A stretch of DNA of 64,000 nt, taken from NCBI RefSeq assembly GCF_907165205.1, contig NC_058195.1, positions 12,338,001 through 12,402,000 of the forward strand, in the 5' to 3' direction. This document shows positions 37,230 to 49,312 of the stretch, piece after piece. Source of the stretch: Coccinella septempunctata (Eukaryota; Arthropoda; Insecta; Coleoptera; Coccinellidae). Numbering within the stretch: the first letter of the stretch is position 1; every line of letters begins with the position of its first letter. The translations under genes were made by a program, and so were the position numbers. A model generated the notes under the pieces. It did no database searches, was not told where the DNA came from, and saw only the letters and a list, made by a program, of their open reading frames with translations.

Positions 37230-37920
37230 ATGATGAGTCAGCGCCAAATAAACAAAACAAACGTCAATAAGCAGCAGCCAAGGAGGATCAGCTGACACGG
37301 AACAGCTGGCAAAACCGGCCCTACGCGTTCCGTAGGCCGGGTTATATTATGCAACCTTGCAAATGTAAACATAAGGACTAACCTAACCTCTGACAACTTG
37401 GGAATTGTCGCCATTCCACCTACCGTGTTTTTATAGTTGATCTTATTAATTTTAGTCGAGGTAACGTCCGTTGCCATCCTACTTCATTTTTATATCACAG
37501 ATTCGTTTACTTCGGGCAAGGCATATAAGCAGGGGTGTGTCCCTCACTCATCGTCATAGAAAGGAGCGAACTTAACGGGCGTACCGTTGAAATTCACAAA
37601 GATTCGTCGATTATTCAGGGAGTATCACAGGATTTATGGAGGTGAACAGAACAACCGACGTTTTACGGGATAACCTTTCGGCACTCCCCTCGCACCATCT
37701 TGGATGATAAAACCGAAAACGCGTATCGTTCCGAATCGTCCCGAGAAGAAGCGGAAACCAAAGCTGCACCATTGCCAATGTTACATCAATTGCTTGGGAA
37801 ATCGCTTTTCCGCTTGGCGATAGTGAACGTAACGCGTGAGGAGAAACGCGTGGAAATTACGCTGTTGATTAATTTATTTTTATAATACACCGTCGTCTAT
37901 TTTTGGCGATTTACGATCCA
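37230..37920 (+). mobile_element. possible LTR (retrotransposon) with following PBS-like sequence
   Basis: This GC-richer block has a TATA box (CATATAAGCAGG, 37,522-37,533) with a compact leader downstream. It holds only short broken frames and an AT-rich AATTTATTTTTATAATACA near its end. It is followed by TTTTTGGCGATTTACGATCC, which resembles the TGGCGA-type start of primer-binding regions in insect BEL/Pao and gypsy elements. No second LTR or gag/pol frame is present, so at most it is a solo or truncated LTR. A host promoter is the alternative. Confidence 0.35.
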
Positions 37921-38012
37921 GCTAATGGCATCGTTTGAATTTTCCATACTAGGGAAAATATACAGGGTCTCCTACCGGGAGTGGCCATTTGGGGGTCACG
38001 AAGACATATATA

Positions 38013-39194
38013 CACAGGGTGTCTGTAAAAAAATGCAAAGGACTTAGGGAGATGATTCATCGATGAAAATAAGCAGGGGTAGTTCCTATAATTTTTTTTC
38101 GAAATCGACCTCCCTTCCAAGATACAGCCTTTGGAAGGCGATGACGAGTTGACAGTTTTTAATTTTATTTTACGGGTTCTAAAGAACACTGAGTCATAAA
38201 ACTATTCATAATATGAAGCACTAAGTAGATGTTACGCCCACAATATTTTATATCTCATAACTTTATTATTAGGGGTTGAAAATAACAACCCCTCATGACT
38301 TTTCCTTCAAAAATTGTTTTCGTGGGATGAATTTTCGAAAAATAAAATTCTCTTATGGTTTCCTATTCAATTCTGGAGAAAAAAGTCTCCTGAAAAATTT
38401 CGATACAGTCGATACTTTTCTCGGAATAAATAAAAACTCACAAGCAGTAGGTATTTTTTCGAAATCAACCGCCCTTCCAAGATACAGCCTTTGGAAGGCG
38501 AAGACGAGTTGACAGTTTTAAATCTTTTTTACGGGTTCTAAAAATCACTGATTCATAAAACTATACATAATATTAAAGCACTAAGTAGATGTTATTCACA
38601 CAATTTTTTTAGATCTCATAACTTTGTTATTAGGGGTTGAAAATAACAACCCCTTATGATTTTCCTTGAAAAATTGTTTTCGTGGGATAGATTTTCGAAA
38701 AATAAAATTCTCCTATGGTTTCCCATTCAATTCTGGAGAAAAAAAGTCTCTTACAAAATTTCGATACAGTCGATACTTTTCTAGGAATAAATAAAAACTT
38801 ACAAGCAGTTCCGACATTTCATCGTATAATTTTGCAAGAGACTTTTTTTCTCCAGAACTTAACGGGAAACCATAAAATAATTTTATTTTTCGAAAATCTA
38901 ACCCACGAAAACAATTTTCGAAGGAAAATCATAGAGGGTTGTTATTTTCAACCTCTAATGATAAAGTTATAAAATCTAAAAAAATTGTGCTTCATATTAT
39001 GTATAGTTTTATGACTCAGTGTTTTTTGGAACCTGTAAAAAAAATTAAAAACTGTCAACTTGTCATCGCCTTCCAAAGGCTGTATCTCGGAAGGGAGGTC
39101 GATTTCGAAAAAAAATTATGGGAACTACCCCTGCCTATTTTCATAGAGGTATCATCTCCCTAAGTCCTTCGCATTTGTTAACAGACACCCTGTA
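38013..39194. repeat. fold-back with duplicated arm (two direct copies and one inverted copy)
   Basis: The outer ends ACACAGGGTGTCTGT (38,013) and ACAGACACCCTGTA (39,181-39,194) are inverted. A module of about 360 bp occurs as a direct pair (about 38,095-38,455 and 38,456-38,815) and once inverted (about 38,820-39,120). It includes CCTTCCAAGATACAGCCTTT, GGGGTTGAAAATAACAACCC and TTTTCGTGGGAT. No coding capacity. Confidence 0.8.
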
Positions 39195-40430
39195 GAGTAT
39201 CGCACAAAATTCTTCAGGGTTTACAATTTTTTTTTAAAAGTCAGGTCAATTTTTATTTCAAACCACGCAACTTTTCATGTAGTTTGTGAGGAGTCTTTAT
39301 GACAGGTGTAAAATGGCAACTCTATCTCTTTGTTCCAGAAAGCGATATACCTAACCCCATCAACCTCTTTGTGTCAAAAATGAAAGGACCTTTTGTTGCT
39401 GAGGACGATTTGGTCATTGCTAGGAGTTATTACCAACCATTTTTTAATGATAGGGTTGAAACGGTTAAGCCTATTGAATGCAAATTTCGACTACTTTTAT
39501 GTATACCTACTTTGAGGTCAATAACATACACTTTAGGAGTGATTGGCGTTTTTGAACAATTACAAAGATAAATGAATCTGCTTTTCTTTCATTTTTCATT
39601 TATTCAATCATTACCCTCAGAAAAATGCATGTTTTCGGTAACATCCTTCTTAGAGGGTGCGTAACTAACTCCTCAATCAAGTATTACCCCCAGGGTACTC
39701 AATGATCATACATAAAATGTAAAAGGTAATTTAAGATAACAATTGACCGGAATTTTTTTACAAAATAATGAAAGCCGAGGATAACAATTTCGTTACTTTT
39801 TACCCCCTCTGTATAATAACAAATAACAATTTTCAAGGCAAGCAAATTCACTGAAAAAAAAATAATAATTTATTTAGTTTAGTTTATTTAGTTCGATAAA
39901 GGTACTATATTAAAAGATTTTCGGATAAATAAAATTATAGTATTGTGAGGTGAGCTTTTGCTAACAAAATTACCTAAATCAAACAATTAATAATTATGTT
40001 ATCCCTCTAGAGCATTTGCATAAATCCTTGTCTAAAAAAATATTTGAAATTTTTATTTTCAACTTGTCTTTTTTTCAACAATAAAAGCTGGTTTCCACTT
40101 TTTTTTTATACAGGGCGAGTTTTTGAAGATTTCCGAGGTAAAAAAACACTTTTTCCCTTAAAATTTTTTTTACAATTCGGCTAGGTTGAAAAAATTCCCA
40201 GTGCTGAAAATCCATCTAAAAAAATTTCATTGATGTGATGAATCTTCTTCGAATACAAAATTCCACCCAAATCTTCCAGTATCTTCATTTTGACCATGAC
40301 ATACCAGTACTCAAATCTTAAAAGCTAGTTGAACTACTGTAAAATATAGTAGGATAGTAAAATATTAAAAAAAAAATGTTCTAAGCATATTTTCGGCATA
40401 CATATCATCTAACACTATCATCTTTATTTT
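39195..40430. other. no gene supported
   Basis: A 90-codon plus frame at 39,299-39,571 starts at an ATG but has no recognisable motif. A TACAGGGCGAG repeat end occurs at about 40,112. The remainder is AT-rich. Confidence 0.45.
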
Positions 40431-40434
40431 GCAC

Positions 40435-41400
40435 ATTTCGAGGAAAAAAAACCTTGGTCATTTTCGGTCATGATCACAAACGCTATTTTTTTTCCTCTTT
40501 TAGTGAACAGTAAGAGGATAATAAAATGACACTCTTTAGCCTTTGTTCTTTTTTATTTATAGTTTTGCGATTTTCTTTATTCATCAAGGCTCATGATCAC
40601 AAGCGGTTGTAAATAAACTGAAAATAAGTTACTGCCTGTGTAACATGGCTTTGTGAACTTTTTTAATTTCATATTTTATGATTTTTTTCATTCATTTATG
40701 GTAAAATATCCTGATCATTTTCGGTTATGATCTTTAACAAGTGTTGGTGAATTATAATAATTCTACTATTATTTTATTTTTTCCTCATTCAATATTAAGA
40801 AAACAAATTTATGAAAGCATTTTTTTATTTATATTTTTGTGATTTTCTCCATTCATCAGAGATCATCATCACAAACGGTTGTGGATAAACTAAAAATAAG
40901 TTTTTTCTCCTTTCAATGGACAATAACAGAATTATAAGAGGACACTTTTTAGGTGTTACAGCCTGTGTAAAACATAGTTTTGTATAATTTTTTATTTCAT
41001 GATTTTCTTCATTAGTCTATGGTAAAATATCCTGATCATTTTCGGTTATATCATTAACAAGTGTTGGTAAATTATAATAATTCTACTATTAATTTATTTT
41101 TTCCTCATTCAACATTAAGAAAACAAATTTATGGAAGCATTTTTTTATTTATATTTTTGTGATTTTCTTCATTCATCAGAGATCATCATCACAAACGGTT
41201 GTGGATAAACTAAAAATAAGTTTTTTCTCCTTTCAATGAACAATAACAGAGTTATAAGAGGACACTTTTTAGGTGTTACAGCCTGTGTAACATAGCTTTG
41301 TATAATTTTTAAATTTTTTATTTAATGATTTTCTTCATTAATCTATGGTGAAATATCCTGATCATTTTCGGTTATGATCATTAACGAGTGTAAGTAAATT
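40435..41400. repeat. tandem repeat of about 320 bp, about three copies
   Basis: The block TTCCTCATTCAATATTAAGA then AAACAAATTTATG at 40,781 recurs at 41,101, giving a 320-bp period. The two later copies are nearly identical (GATCATCATCACAAACGGTT, ACTTTTTAGGTGTTACAGCC, ATATCCTGATCATTTTCGG). A more diverged unit occupies about 40,435-40,740. Non-coding. Confidence 0.75.
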
Positions 41401-41412
41401 ATAATAATTTTC

Positions 41413-41966
41413 ATAATGAGCTGTCACCCTTGGAAAATCTTTCAGAATAACTAACTAAATCTGTGACACTATACATCTGTGGATCTTTTAAAACAGAGTT
41501 GTATTCAGCCAAAGTACCCAATTTTTCAAATTTTACTGATACTTATTTTTGTACATCAAAATTACTCGAAAATGGGGCATTAGAGGGGAAAATATGAGAA
41601 ATACTTTTATTTTACAAAAGGTAATATTCCTTAGATAGCGTCAAACTCAGTTTCAAGAGTTGGGTTCTTTAAATTTGTGGCATTTCATGGTTCGTAATGG
41701 TCATAATGAGAAAACTGGAAGACGTGGGTGACATCTTGTGTTCGAACAGATTCATCAAATAAATGAACAACTATATTCCGAAATTCATTTCATTCGATAA
41801 AACCGTTTGTGAGAGAGAACTAAAAATAATATTTTTTATGGTTTTTCAACAGCCTGTATTTTTTAAACCGAGCCTATTCGGAAAAAATGGTAAAGGAAGA
41901 AAGTGTTTCTTTTGACCTCAAGAATCTTCTGTTAAAATATTCGTACGAGTCAAAGACTCACACTCA
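41413..41966. mobile_element. GAGTCTTTGACTCGTAC-family MITE, copy lacking its left end
   Basis: It matches 33,110-33,630 through the interior and right end (CCTGTATTTTTTAAACCGAG, TTTCTTTTGACCTCAAGAAT, CGTACGAGTCAAAGACTCAC). The left terminal repeat is absent; the copy starts directly at the GAGCTGTCACCC segment. Confidence 0.7.
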
Positions 41967-42936
41967 AGATTTTACTATTTTTTTTTTTTTCATATTATTG
42001 CCTAGGTGCTACAGCCTACCTAACATGGTTATGTGCATCATTTTCAATATTTAACTCCACGATTTCTTCGTTAACGAATGAAATATTCGTAATTGAAATA
42101 ATTATGTGCGAATCTCATTCTATTTTTAACCTGAAAATTCGTCGAAAATCCGACAACGCCGATTCGTTCTTCGGCAGAGGGATGCTAGAATCCTACGCAA
42201 ATACGACTGTCTGTCTGGTTTCGATTTGGGCGGTCGGCGCTCTCGGGGCATCCGACGGGGTCAAAGACCCGCCGTTTCACCCCATCTCAGCTATTTCCTT
42301 CCGGGATCTAGTCTAGGATCAGATGGCGCATGAGTACCAAAAATTATTGAGACAGAATCCTTGGTTCAACCATGGTTTAGTCTAGGAACTTTATTCCCAA
42401 AAACAATCGAGCATTAAAGAAATGTACCTAACAACTCATACAGAAAAAATAGATGAAAATTGGTACAGGGTGGTTGGGGAATTTCGATGGTCACAGCTGG
42501 CCTCTCGAGCGAAAAAAGTAGTACTCTTGACGTCTGTTTTTAAATAATAATCAGGAAGCAGATAATAGATATTTGATTCGAATTAAAGTTACAGGTTTTT
42601 GGAAAATTACTGTTTCGAATATTTCACTATAAGTATAAGTTTCTGTTTGGGATATTAAAAAAAAAAACCCGAAGTCTTTTTTTTTTTCAAGTAGTTTGTT
42701 ATTTTTGTGTTACTTTCATCTAACCAAAGATATAAGTTTCCATTGAAGAGTTCTGCAGGAAAGTGTGTTTTTTTTAACGGCACGCCCTTGCATTTTTCAA
42801 CATAGATTTCAACCTCCTAGACTCGTCGAATATCGTCCCGTTACCGGGTTTTCGAAAATGTCATTTGTTTCGAAATAAGTTTTTCCTCTTGAGGTTGAAA
42901 AATATTTTTTTTCGTGGTCGAAAAATTGTTCTCCCC

Positions 42937-44120
42937 GAGACAAAACATTCTTGGACCACGAGAAAAATCACTGTTCCACCGCGAAACAAATTATTTTGAA
43001 GGCAGGAAAACAGTAGTTTTCGAACATGACAAAAAATTATTTTCGACCGTAAAAAAAAACATTTTTTAAGTCAGGAAAAAAATATTTTGTAACTCTGAAG
43101 AAGAATAATTATGAACTCCAACAAAAAATAAATAATAAATTCTCCACTCCGGAAAATTTTGCTGAAGCCAGGGAAAAAATATTTTCCGACCCCGACAAAA
43201 AATAAATTTCAACGTAGAGACAAAACATTTTCGAACCACGAGAAAAATCACTTTTCCACCGCGAAACAAATTATTTTGAAGGCAGGAAAACAGTAGTTTT
43301 CAAACATGACAAAAAAATATTTTCGACCGTAAAAAAAACATTTTTTAAGTCAGGGAAAAAATATTTTGTAACTCTGAAGAAGAATAATTATCAACTCCAA
43401 CAAAAAATAAATAATAAATTCTCCACTCCGGAAAATTTTGCTGAAGCCAGGGAAAAAATATTTTCCGACCCCGAAAAAAAATAATTTTCGACGTAGAGAC
43501 AAAACATTTTCGAACCACGAGAAAAATCACTTTTTCACCGCGAAACAAATTATTTTGAAGGCAGAAAAACAGTAGTTTTCGAACATGACAAAAAATTATT
43601 TTCGACCGTAAAAAAAAACATTTTTTAAGTCAGGGAAAAATATTTTGTAACTCTGAAGAAGAATAATTATCAACTCCAACAAAAAATAAATAATAAATTC
43701 TCCACTCCGGAAAATTTTGCTGAAGCCAGGGAAAAAATATTTTCCGACCCCGACAAAAAATAATTTTCGACGTAGAGACAAAACATTTTCGAACCACGAG
43801 AAAAATGACTTTCCCACAGCGAAACAAATTATTTTGAAGGCAGGAAAACAGTAGTTTTCGAACATGACAAAAAATTATTTTCGACCGTAAAAAAAAAACA
43901 TTTTTTGTCAGGGAAAAAATATTTTGTAACTCTGAAGAAGAATAATTATCAACTCCAACAAAAAATAAATAATAAATTCTCCACTCCGGAAAATTTTGCT
44001 GAAGCCAGGGAAAAAATGTTTTCCGACCCCGACAAAAAATAATTTTCGACGTAGAGACAAAACATTTTCGAACCACGAGACAAATCACTTTTCTATCGCG
44101 AAATAATATTTCTGAAGTCA
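42937..44120. repeat. 279-bp satellite-like tandem array, about 4.2 copies
   Basis: AACTCTGAAGAAGAATAATT recurs at 43,091, 43,370, 43,649 and 43,928, exactly 279 bp apart. Copies are nearly identical. Each monomer is itself made of about eleven 20-30-bp units of the form AAAAAATATTTTCGACC, with different linkers (CCCCGAC, GTAGAGAC, CACGAG, CGCGAAAC). Diverged units continue on both flanks (about 42,840-42,936 and 44,121-44,280). Because 279 is a multiple of three, a minus-strand frame runs across copies, but I regard it as a shadow. Confidence 0.9.
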
Positions 44121-44764
44121 GGAAAAAATATTTTTTAATCCCGAAATTAAATATTTTTTCGGGGGTCCAAAATTATTTTTTTTGCTTGAAAATAGGTATT
44201 TTCGAGGTCGAAAACTGATTTCTCTAGTGATGCAAAAATGTGTTGACTCGGCGTAGAAAATTATTTTTTCTAATTTTGACATATAAAGTGACACTTCTTA
44301 AAACGAATTGACGTTTTGAAACGTTTTACTTTTCGCAACCAGTTACGAGAAAAAAAACGATACTTGCTTGTAACTTGTAAAAAGTTGAATAATTTCCGTC
44401 ACTAGACGATTTTAAAGATGTTTTTGGTACTTTAAATTTGAATTCATAGCAACATCCTATTTAAAATTAGAAAAAATATTGTGTGAAACACTATTTTTCG
44501 TATTTCGCGTTCTTTTGCGAGTTGCGCAGAAAAAATTACGAAAAATGATGCTTTTCCCAACTGGTTGCACAAATAACTATTTTGTGATCGAAAACAAATT
44601 TGTTCGTTTCCTGAAACTTTTTACGGTTTTCACTCCCAATCTCTGGAACAAAATCAATTAAAAAATTGAGGTTGGGAGTGAAAACACTAAAAAGTTTCAG
44701 GAAATGCAGTATCCTCCCAGAATGAATTTCAATCGATATATAATTTTTTCGTGGGCGAAAAATA

Positions 44765-45489
44765 TAGGGTGTGTCGTGAGTCTTTGACCCATACAAATAT
44801 TTCGAGAGTAGATTCTTGGGGCCACAAACCTGTATACAGGATAAGTCTTTGACTCGTACAAATATTTTAACAGTAGATTTTTGAGGCCAAAAGAAACATT
44901 TTTTCCGATTCGGCCCTGATAAAAAGATATAGCCATTTTAAGTTTTCATAATAAGCTGTGCCACCCCTAGAAAAACAAAATTACCCTCAGAATATCTCGC
45001 TAATTCTGTGATACTACACATCTGTGGATCTTTTAAAAAGAAATGCATTCGATCAAAGTACCCAATTTTTCAAATTTCACAAATCCTTTTTAATTTTTGA
45101 ACATCAAATTACTCGAAAACGGCGCATTATACGAGAAAATATGAAGAATAACTTTATTCTACAAAACGACCAAATTTAGGTTAGTTTCAAATGTTGGGTT
45201 CTTTGAATTTTCGATATTTTCATGATACGTAATGGTCATAATGAGAACTGGAAGACGTGGGTGGTATCTTGTGTTCTAAAAAGATTCATCAAATAAATGA
45301 AAACCTATAATCCGAAATTCATTCCATTCGATAAAACCATTTGTGAGATAGAACTAAAAATATTATGGCTTTTCAACAGCCTCTATCTCTTAAACACAGC
45401 CGATTCGGAAAGAATGCTAAAGGAAACAAGCATTTCCTTTGACTTCCTACTGTAAAAATACAAGTACGAGTCAAAGACTCACTCTGTAT
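44765..45489. mobile_element. GAGTCTTTGACTCGTAC-family MITE, copy with doubled left end
   Basis: A left terminus starts at 44,765 (AGGGTGTGTCGTGAGTCTTT) and a second, better one at about 44,834 (ACAGGATAAGTCTTTGACTC). The right end is GTACGAGTCAAAGACTCACT then CTGTA. The interior matches 32,984-33,630. Confidence 0.75.
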
Positions 45490-48400
45490 TTGTTTTTCGG
45501 AACAAAAATTATTTTTTCTCAGGGTTGAAAAGTATTTTCTTGGGAGCGACAACTGAAACTTACTTTCTGATCTCTTCTTTATTCCATAAGTCGACGTTTC
45601 GGCTGGTGGAACTTCCTCAGGATTCTAAAAAATGTGAAGGGTCATCTTACACATACAGAAATGAGAAAAAACATACTGAAATACAGAATCATAGGGGTTG
45701 TATTCCGGTATGATTTTTGTCATTTAAATACGTGTGATGTTCAAACATTTTCCCACACCCCTCAACATCAATTCCACAATACAGTATTTTCGCAATTAAA
45801 TGAACTCTGTATTATCATTGAGTATTACCTCACCTAGAAATAATAAACGGAGACAGACCATATTGTGCACTTTTTTCGGGTAACACCTTTAGAACATTTC
45901 CAATTCAACTGGGCAAAGAGGGTGGCACTTGAAACCCCTAAAAGCCGCATATGAGTCAACACGATCTATCATGGGGGTGGCAAAATTCGACTTAGGACTC
46001 GTGCACACCAATTACTGTATTCACTAACAGATAAGCTACTCAGGATGTGTCTCTCATCTACAGACATTGGTAGAAATGAAAATCTATTAATAGTCTCACC
46101 TCGACGGAAGTGGATGTTGAAAAACCATATCTGTTTTTACCCTACAGAAAGGGGGAGACTTTAAGATGTTTTCAGGGGGTCGTGATAAATCGATGGTGAT
46201 TTTCCATTTCCAAACACCTGGGCACGAGACACCGTGAATTTAATCTGAGCCCCCTATTTCTTAAAATAATCTTGAACCCCAAACAGATGGTATGTTCCAC
46301 ATAGATCATTCATCACTCCCAACATTCACACAAAAAAGCATGAAGTTTCACTTACTGCTTACATTTTTTCTGTTGGTAAATGAAAATGTCGAGGAAAACG
46401 TATTCTCGAGATACATATTTGCGATCAATGCTTTGCTGCATTCATTATACATATGATGCAATTTATGCATCTTGAAATAGTAAGTTGTCGAGGTCGTCTT
46501 TTTCGAAAAATAGTTCTCCCCTGTTTTGATTATAGATATATAAAACTTTTTTAATTTCTCGTAAAAAAAACCTTCGCACCCTGTCACTCCTAAACTAGCT
46601 ACATTTGAGAAGGGCAATTTCAGTTTAATCGTCATATTCGGGGATTCCTCTTCCGTTTCGAATCACCCAGTATGAAACGATATGGTGTAGATCTCCACCA
46701 TCTCGCAATTTCATCTTTCTGGGCTGAGGTCGAGTTGTAAAAGTAATCCATCAAGAACAGAGCTTCCGAACTTTTATTTAGTTGTGTGAAATAGTGTCAA
46801 TTGCTTTCACACCAATCTCTTAAGGTGTTTCCAACTGTAATGTGCCCCCTTTTATCATTTTTCGAGAATATGCATTGATTCTTTTTCAGCAACTGCTTAG
46901 AAGCTGCAGCAATCATTGAAGGGAAATCGAATTTCCTTTAAAAACAAGTTTCAGATAAAATTTCCCGGATAGAAAAAATATCATTGTCTTCTAGATAGGC
47001 TCGTGATTTAAGAACCCATTTTGTAAAAGTCGTTTTAAGTTCAAGTATCCACCACATCAATTCAATCAATTTCCACTGCCTTTTTTTTTAACTTTCATCT
47101 ACACTGAATACTACTGTTGAGTAAGTTTTCTTAAGAATAATAGAGGAAAGTTGAAACAAAACTGAAAGAGGACGGTAGAAAATTATATGGTAACTTCTAA
47201 AATCGAAAAATCCATCCAGAATTTTCCTGAATTTCCAAGCAAATATCGAAAGTAACCCTTCCAATTTTCAGCTCGAATCCACTCATAACGAAGGTGGGAA
47301 GTTGAGAAATAAAACACAATACTAATAGTACATATTTCCGAAAGACTATTGATACTGGAAATATGGAAAATTCGAAATTGGTGCCAAGCCTACTGTCATG
47401 CGACGTGGACAGGTTCAGGACTCGGCAGGGACCATAATTTTTTGTTTTAAATTTTTTGGTAAATTTAGGATATCTCCCACTTAAGAAGTAGTTAAGCTTT
47501 GCGTGAATTTTGGAGCGTTTTTCAATTCGTTATCCGCAATCTAATCTATGATATTCACTGCACCACCATTAGAGAGAATGTTGATTCCTAGCAGGATTCA
47601 ATGGTTTTATAAAGTGTTGAAAACTGTTGCAAATATCTAGAACTACCTTGTACCATAACCCTGAACTGCCATAAATTGAAAACTCAAAAGTGTTCAGAGA
47701 ATTAATAGCGGCGCATTCACCATTTTGTTCCAATAAGGGGAACTTTTCGGGAAGATAACTACTTGATACCCCTCCCAGATATTCCAAAATGTTCAAAATA
47801 CTCATCATTTGATATTCTGATTGCCACTAGATAATCATAACTCTTTTAATGATCTTAAGAATCATTTGTTCAACCTTTCTTATACTATGGAATAATACAG
47901 AATGAGTCACTCAAAAGAATTGTCTTCTGAATAGATACTTTCTTGCCAGTGAAGATTAAAAATGATACTGACTTAAAATAACATAAAACATTTAAAAATT
48001 AAAAGCTAAATCCAATACACATATAGGATACAGATTGATATGGGCGTAGAAGAAACTAATCAATAACTGATGATAATCTAAGTTCAAAATCCCATCAGAA
48101 GCTTTATTAGCAGAATTTTCAACTTGAGTATTTACAATAGATCATCAAATTCAATATGGAAAATCTGAAAAACGCAGTTTTCCAATTTCCTAAGAAGTGA
48201 CATTTCGTCAATTCTCAGAATTCAGAATATCTTTCACCTTACCTTAAAGAATGTACAAGACACAATTAATTCACAATTTCTTTAAATGAAAGGCACTCTG
48301 GAGTTATTCACCCGATTTGAAAAATGTTCAATGATCGACAAAGTTCTCAAATTCCTTCGCAAATGATACGCCCCTACTTTCTATGACAGATGTCAGACAC

Positions 48401-48985
48401 TAAAAACATTCCAATTCTGCTCGATTTTTAATACGTCAGTCTTTCACAACTATTTGTACTTGGTTTTAATGTGTAAATTTATATAAAAGAACACTTCTCA
48501 TGAAAATATTCGATAAATATTACTTACAACGCGGCATTTAAAAACCGCAAACACTGATATTTCTGAAGTAGGGAGGTAAACATCAAATTATCATGACAGT
48601 TCTACGAATAGAGGGGATCCTCCCATTATTGTTTTCCTTCTCTAGCCACATCAATGATGACAGAAAACTATAGAATAATACGATTGATCCACAGCCCCCT
48701 TCAACACTGCTGTGTGATTGCTTCAAGAAGAGTTTCTGGGCATAGATGCTAGTCAATTCTAGTTATTAATATTATTTTAAGATAAAATGTTGCTGCTCAA
48801 AAAGGTGAGAAGAATGTTTCTTCTTCAGTTTCTTACTACTAACGGTACTGGCAGAGCTAAAGATTAATTAACTAATCTTTGGACAGAGCAGAAGTAACAA
48901 CACTTCTGCTCTAAGCTGTGTGAAATGACCTTAATGGACCATAGACAACCTTTTATTGATCGAACATCTCCGAAAGGGTGCCGAC
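45490..48985. other. no gene seen
   Basis: AT-rich, with short open frames on both strands (for example 46,348-46,635 - and 47,569-47,808 -) that lack motifs, splice partners or family resemblance. Probably intergenic DNA between shep's 5' region and METTL2. Confidence 0.5.
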
Positions 48986-49166
48986 CAGTGGCGTAGATCC
49001 ATTAAAGGTCTTAACTTTCAAAATCCTGCAGTGTAAAATCGGAAGATTTCGTACAGTAATAGCAAATATACTCCATACTATTTCTTGCAAAAATAGAGCG
49101 TTTTTACACGGCTATAATACCAAATATATTCCTCTTCAGGTGGGTGACTTACTAGCTACGCCACTG
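48986..49166. mobile_element. 181-bp hAT-like MITE just upstream of METTL2
   Basis: CAGTGGCGTAG (48,986-48,996) and its exact inverse CTACGCCACTG (49,156-49,166) are classic hAT-type termini. The interior is non-coding. No clear 8-bp flanking duplication survives (GTGCCGAC versus GGCTATGT). The element ends 146 bp before the METTL2 start codon. A lone CAGTGGCGTAG also occurs at about 58,630. Confidence 0.65.
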
Positions 49167-49312
49167 GGCTATGTCTGGTTCTCAGCTGATTTCTTCACCT
49201 GACATTTTCCATTTTAAGGTTAAGTTCGGTTGTGTTGTGTGTTCTTTTTATTTTTTGATTGGGTTAAAGTCTCTGATTAGGTTTTTTGGTCAAGATAGGA
49301 AAAACTTGAGTG

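Noticed and set aside
39299..39571. 90-codon plus frame starting at ATG
   Set aside because: No similarity to a family and no gene context; lies among repeat ends.
43630..44088. 152-codon minus-strand frame in the 279-bp array
   Set aside because: Open only because the period is a multiple of three and stops happen to be absent; no conserved protein features, and the monomer is clearly built from short DNA units.
42937..44120. Regular spacing suggesting a CRISPR array
   Set aside because: Whole 279-bp units repeat without unique spacers, in eukaryotic DNA.
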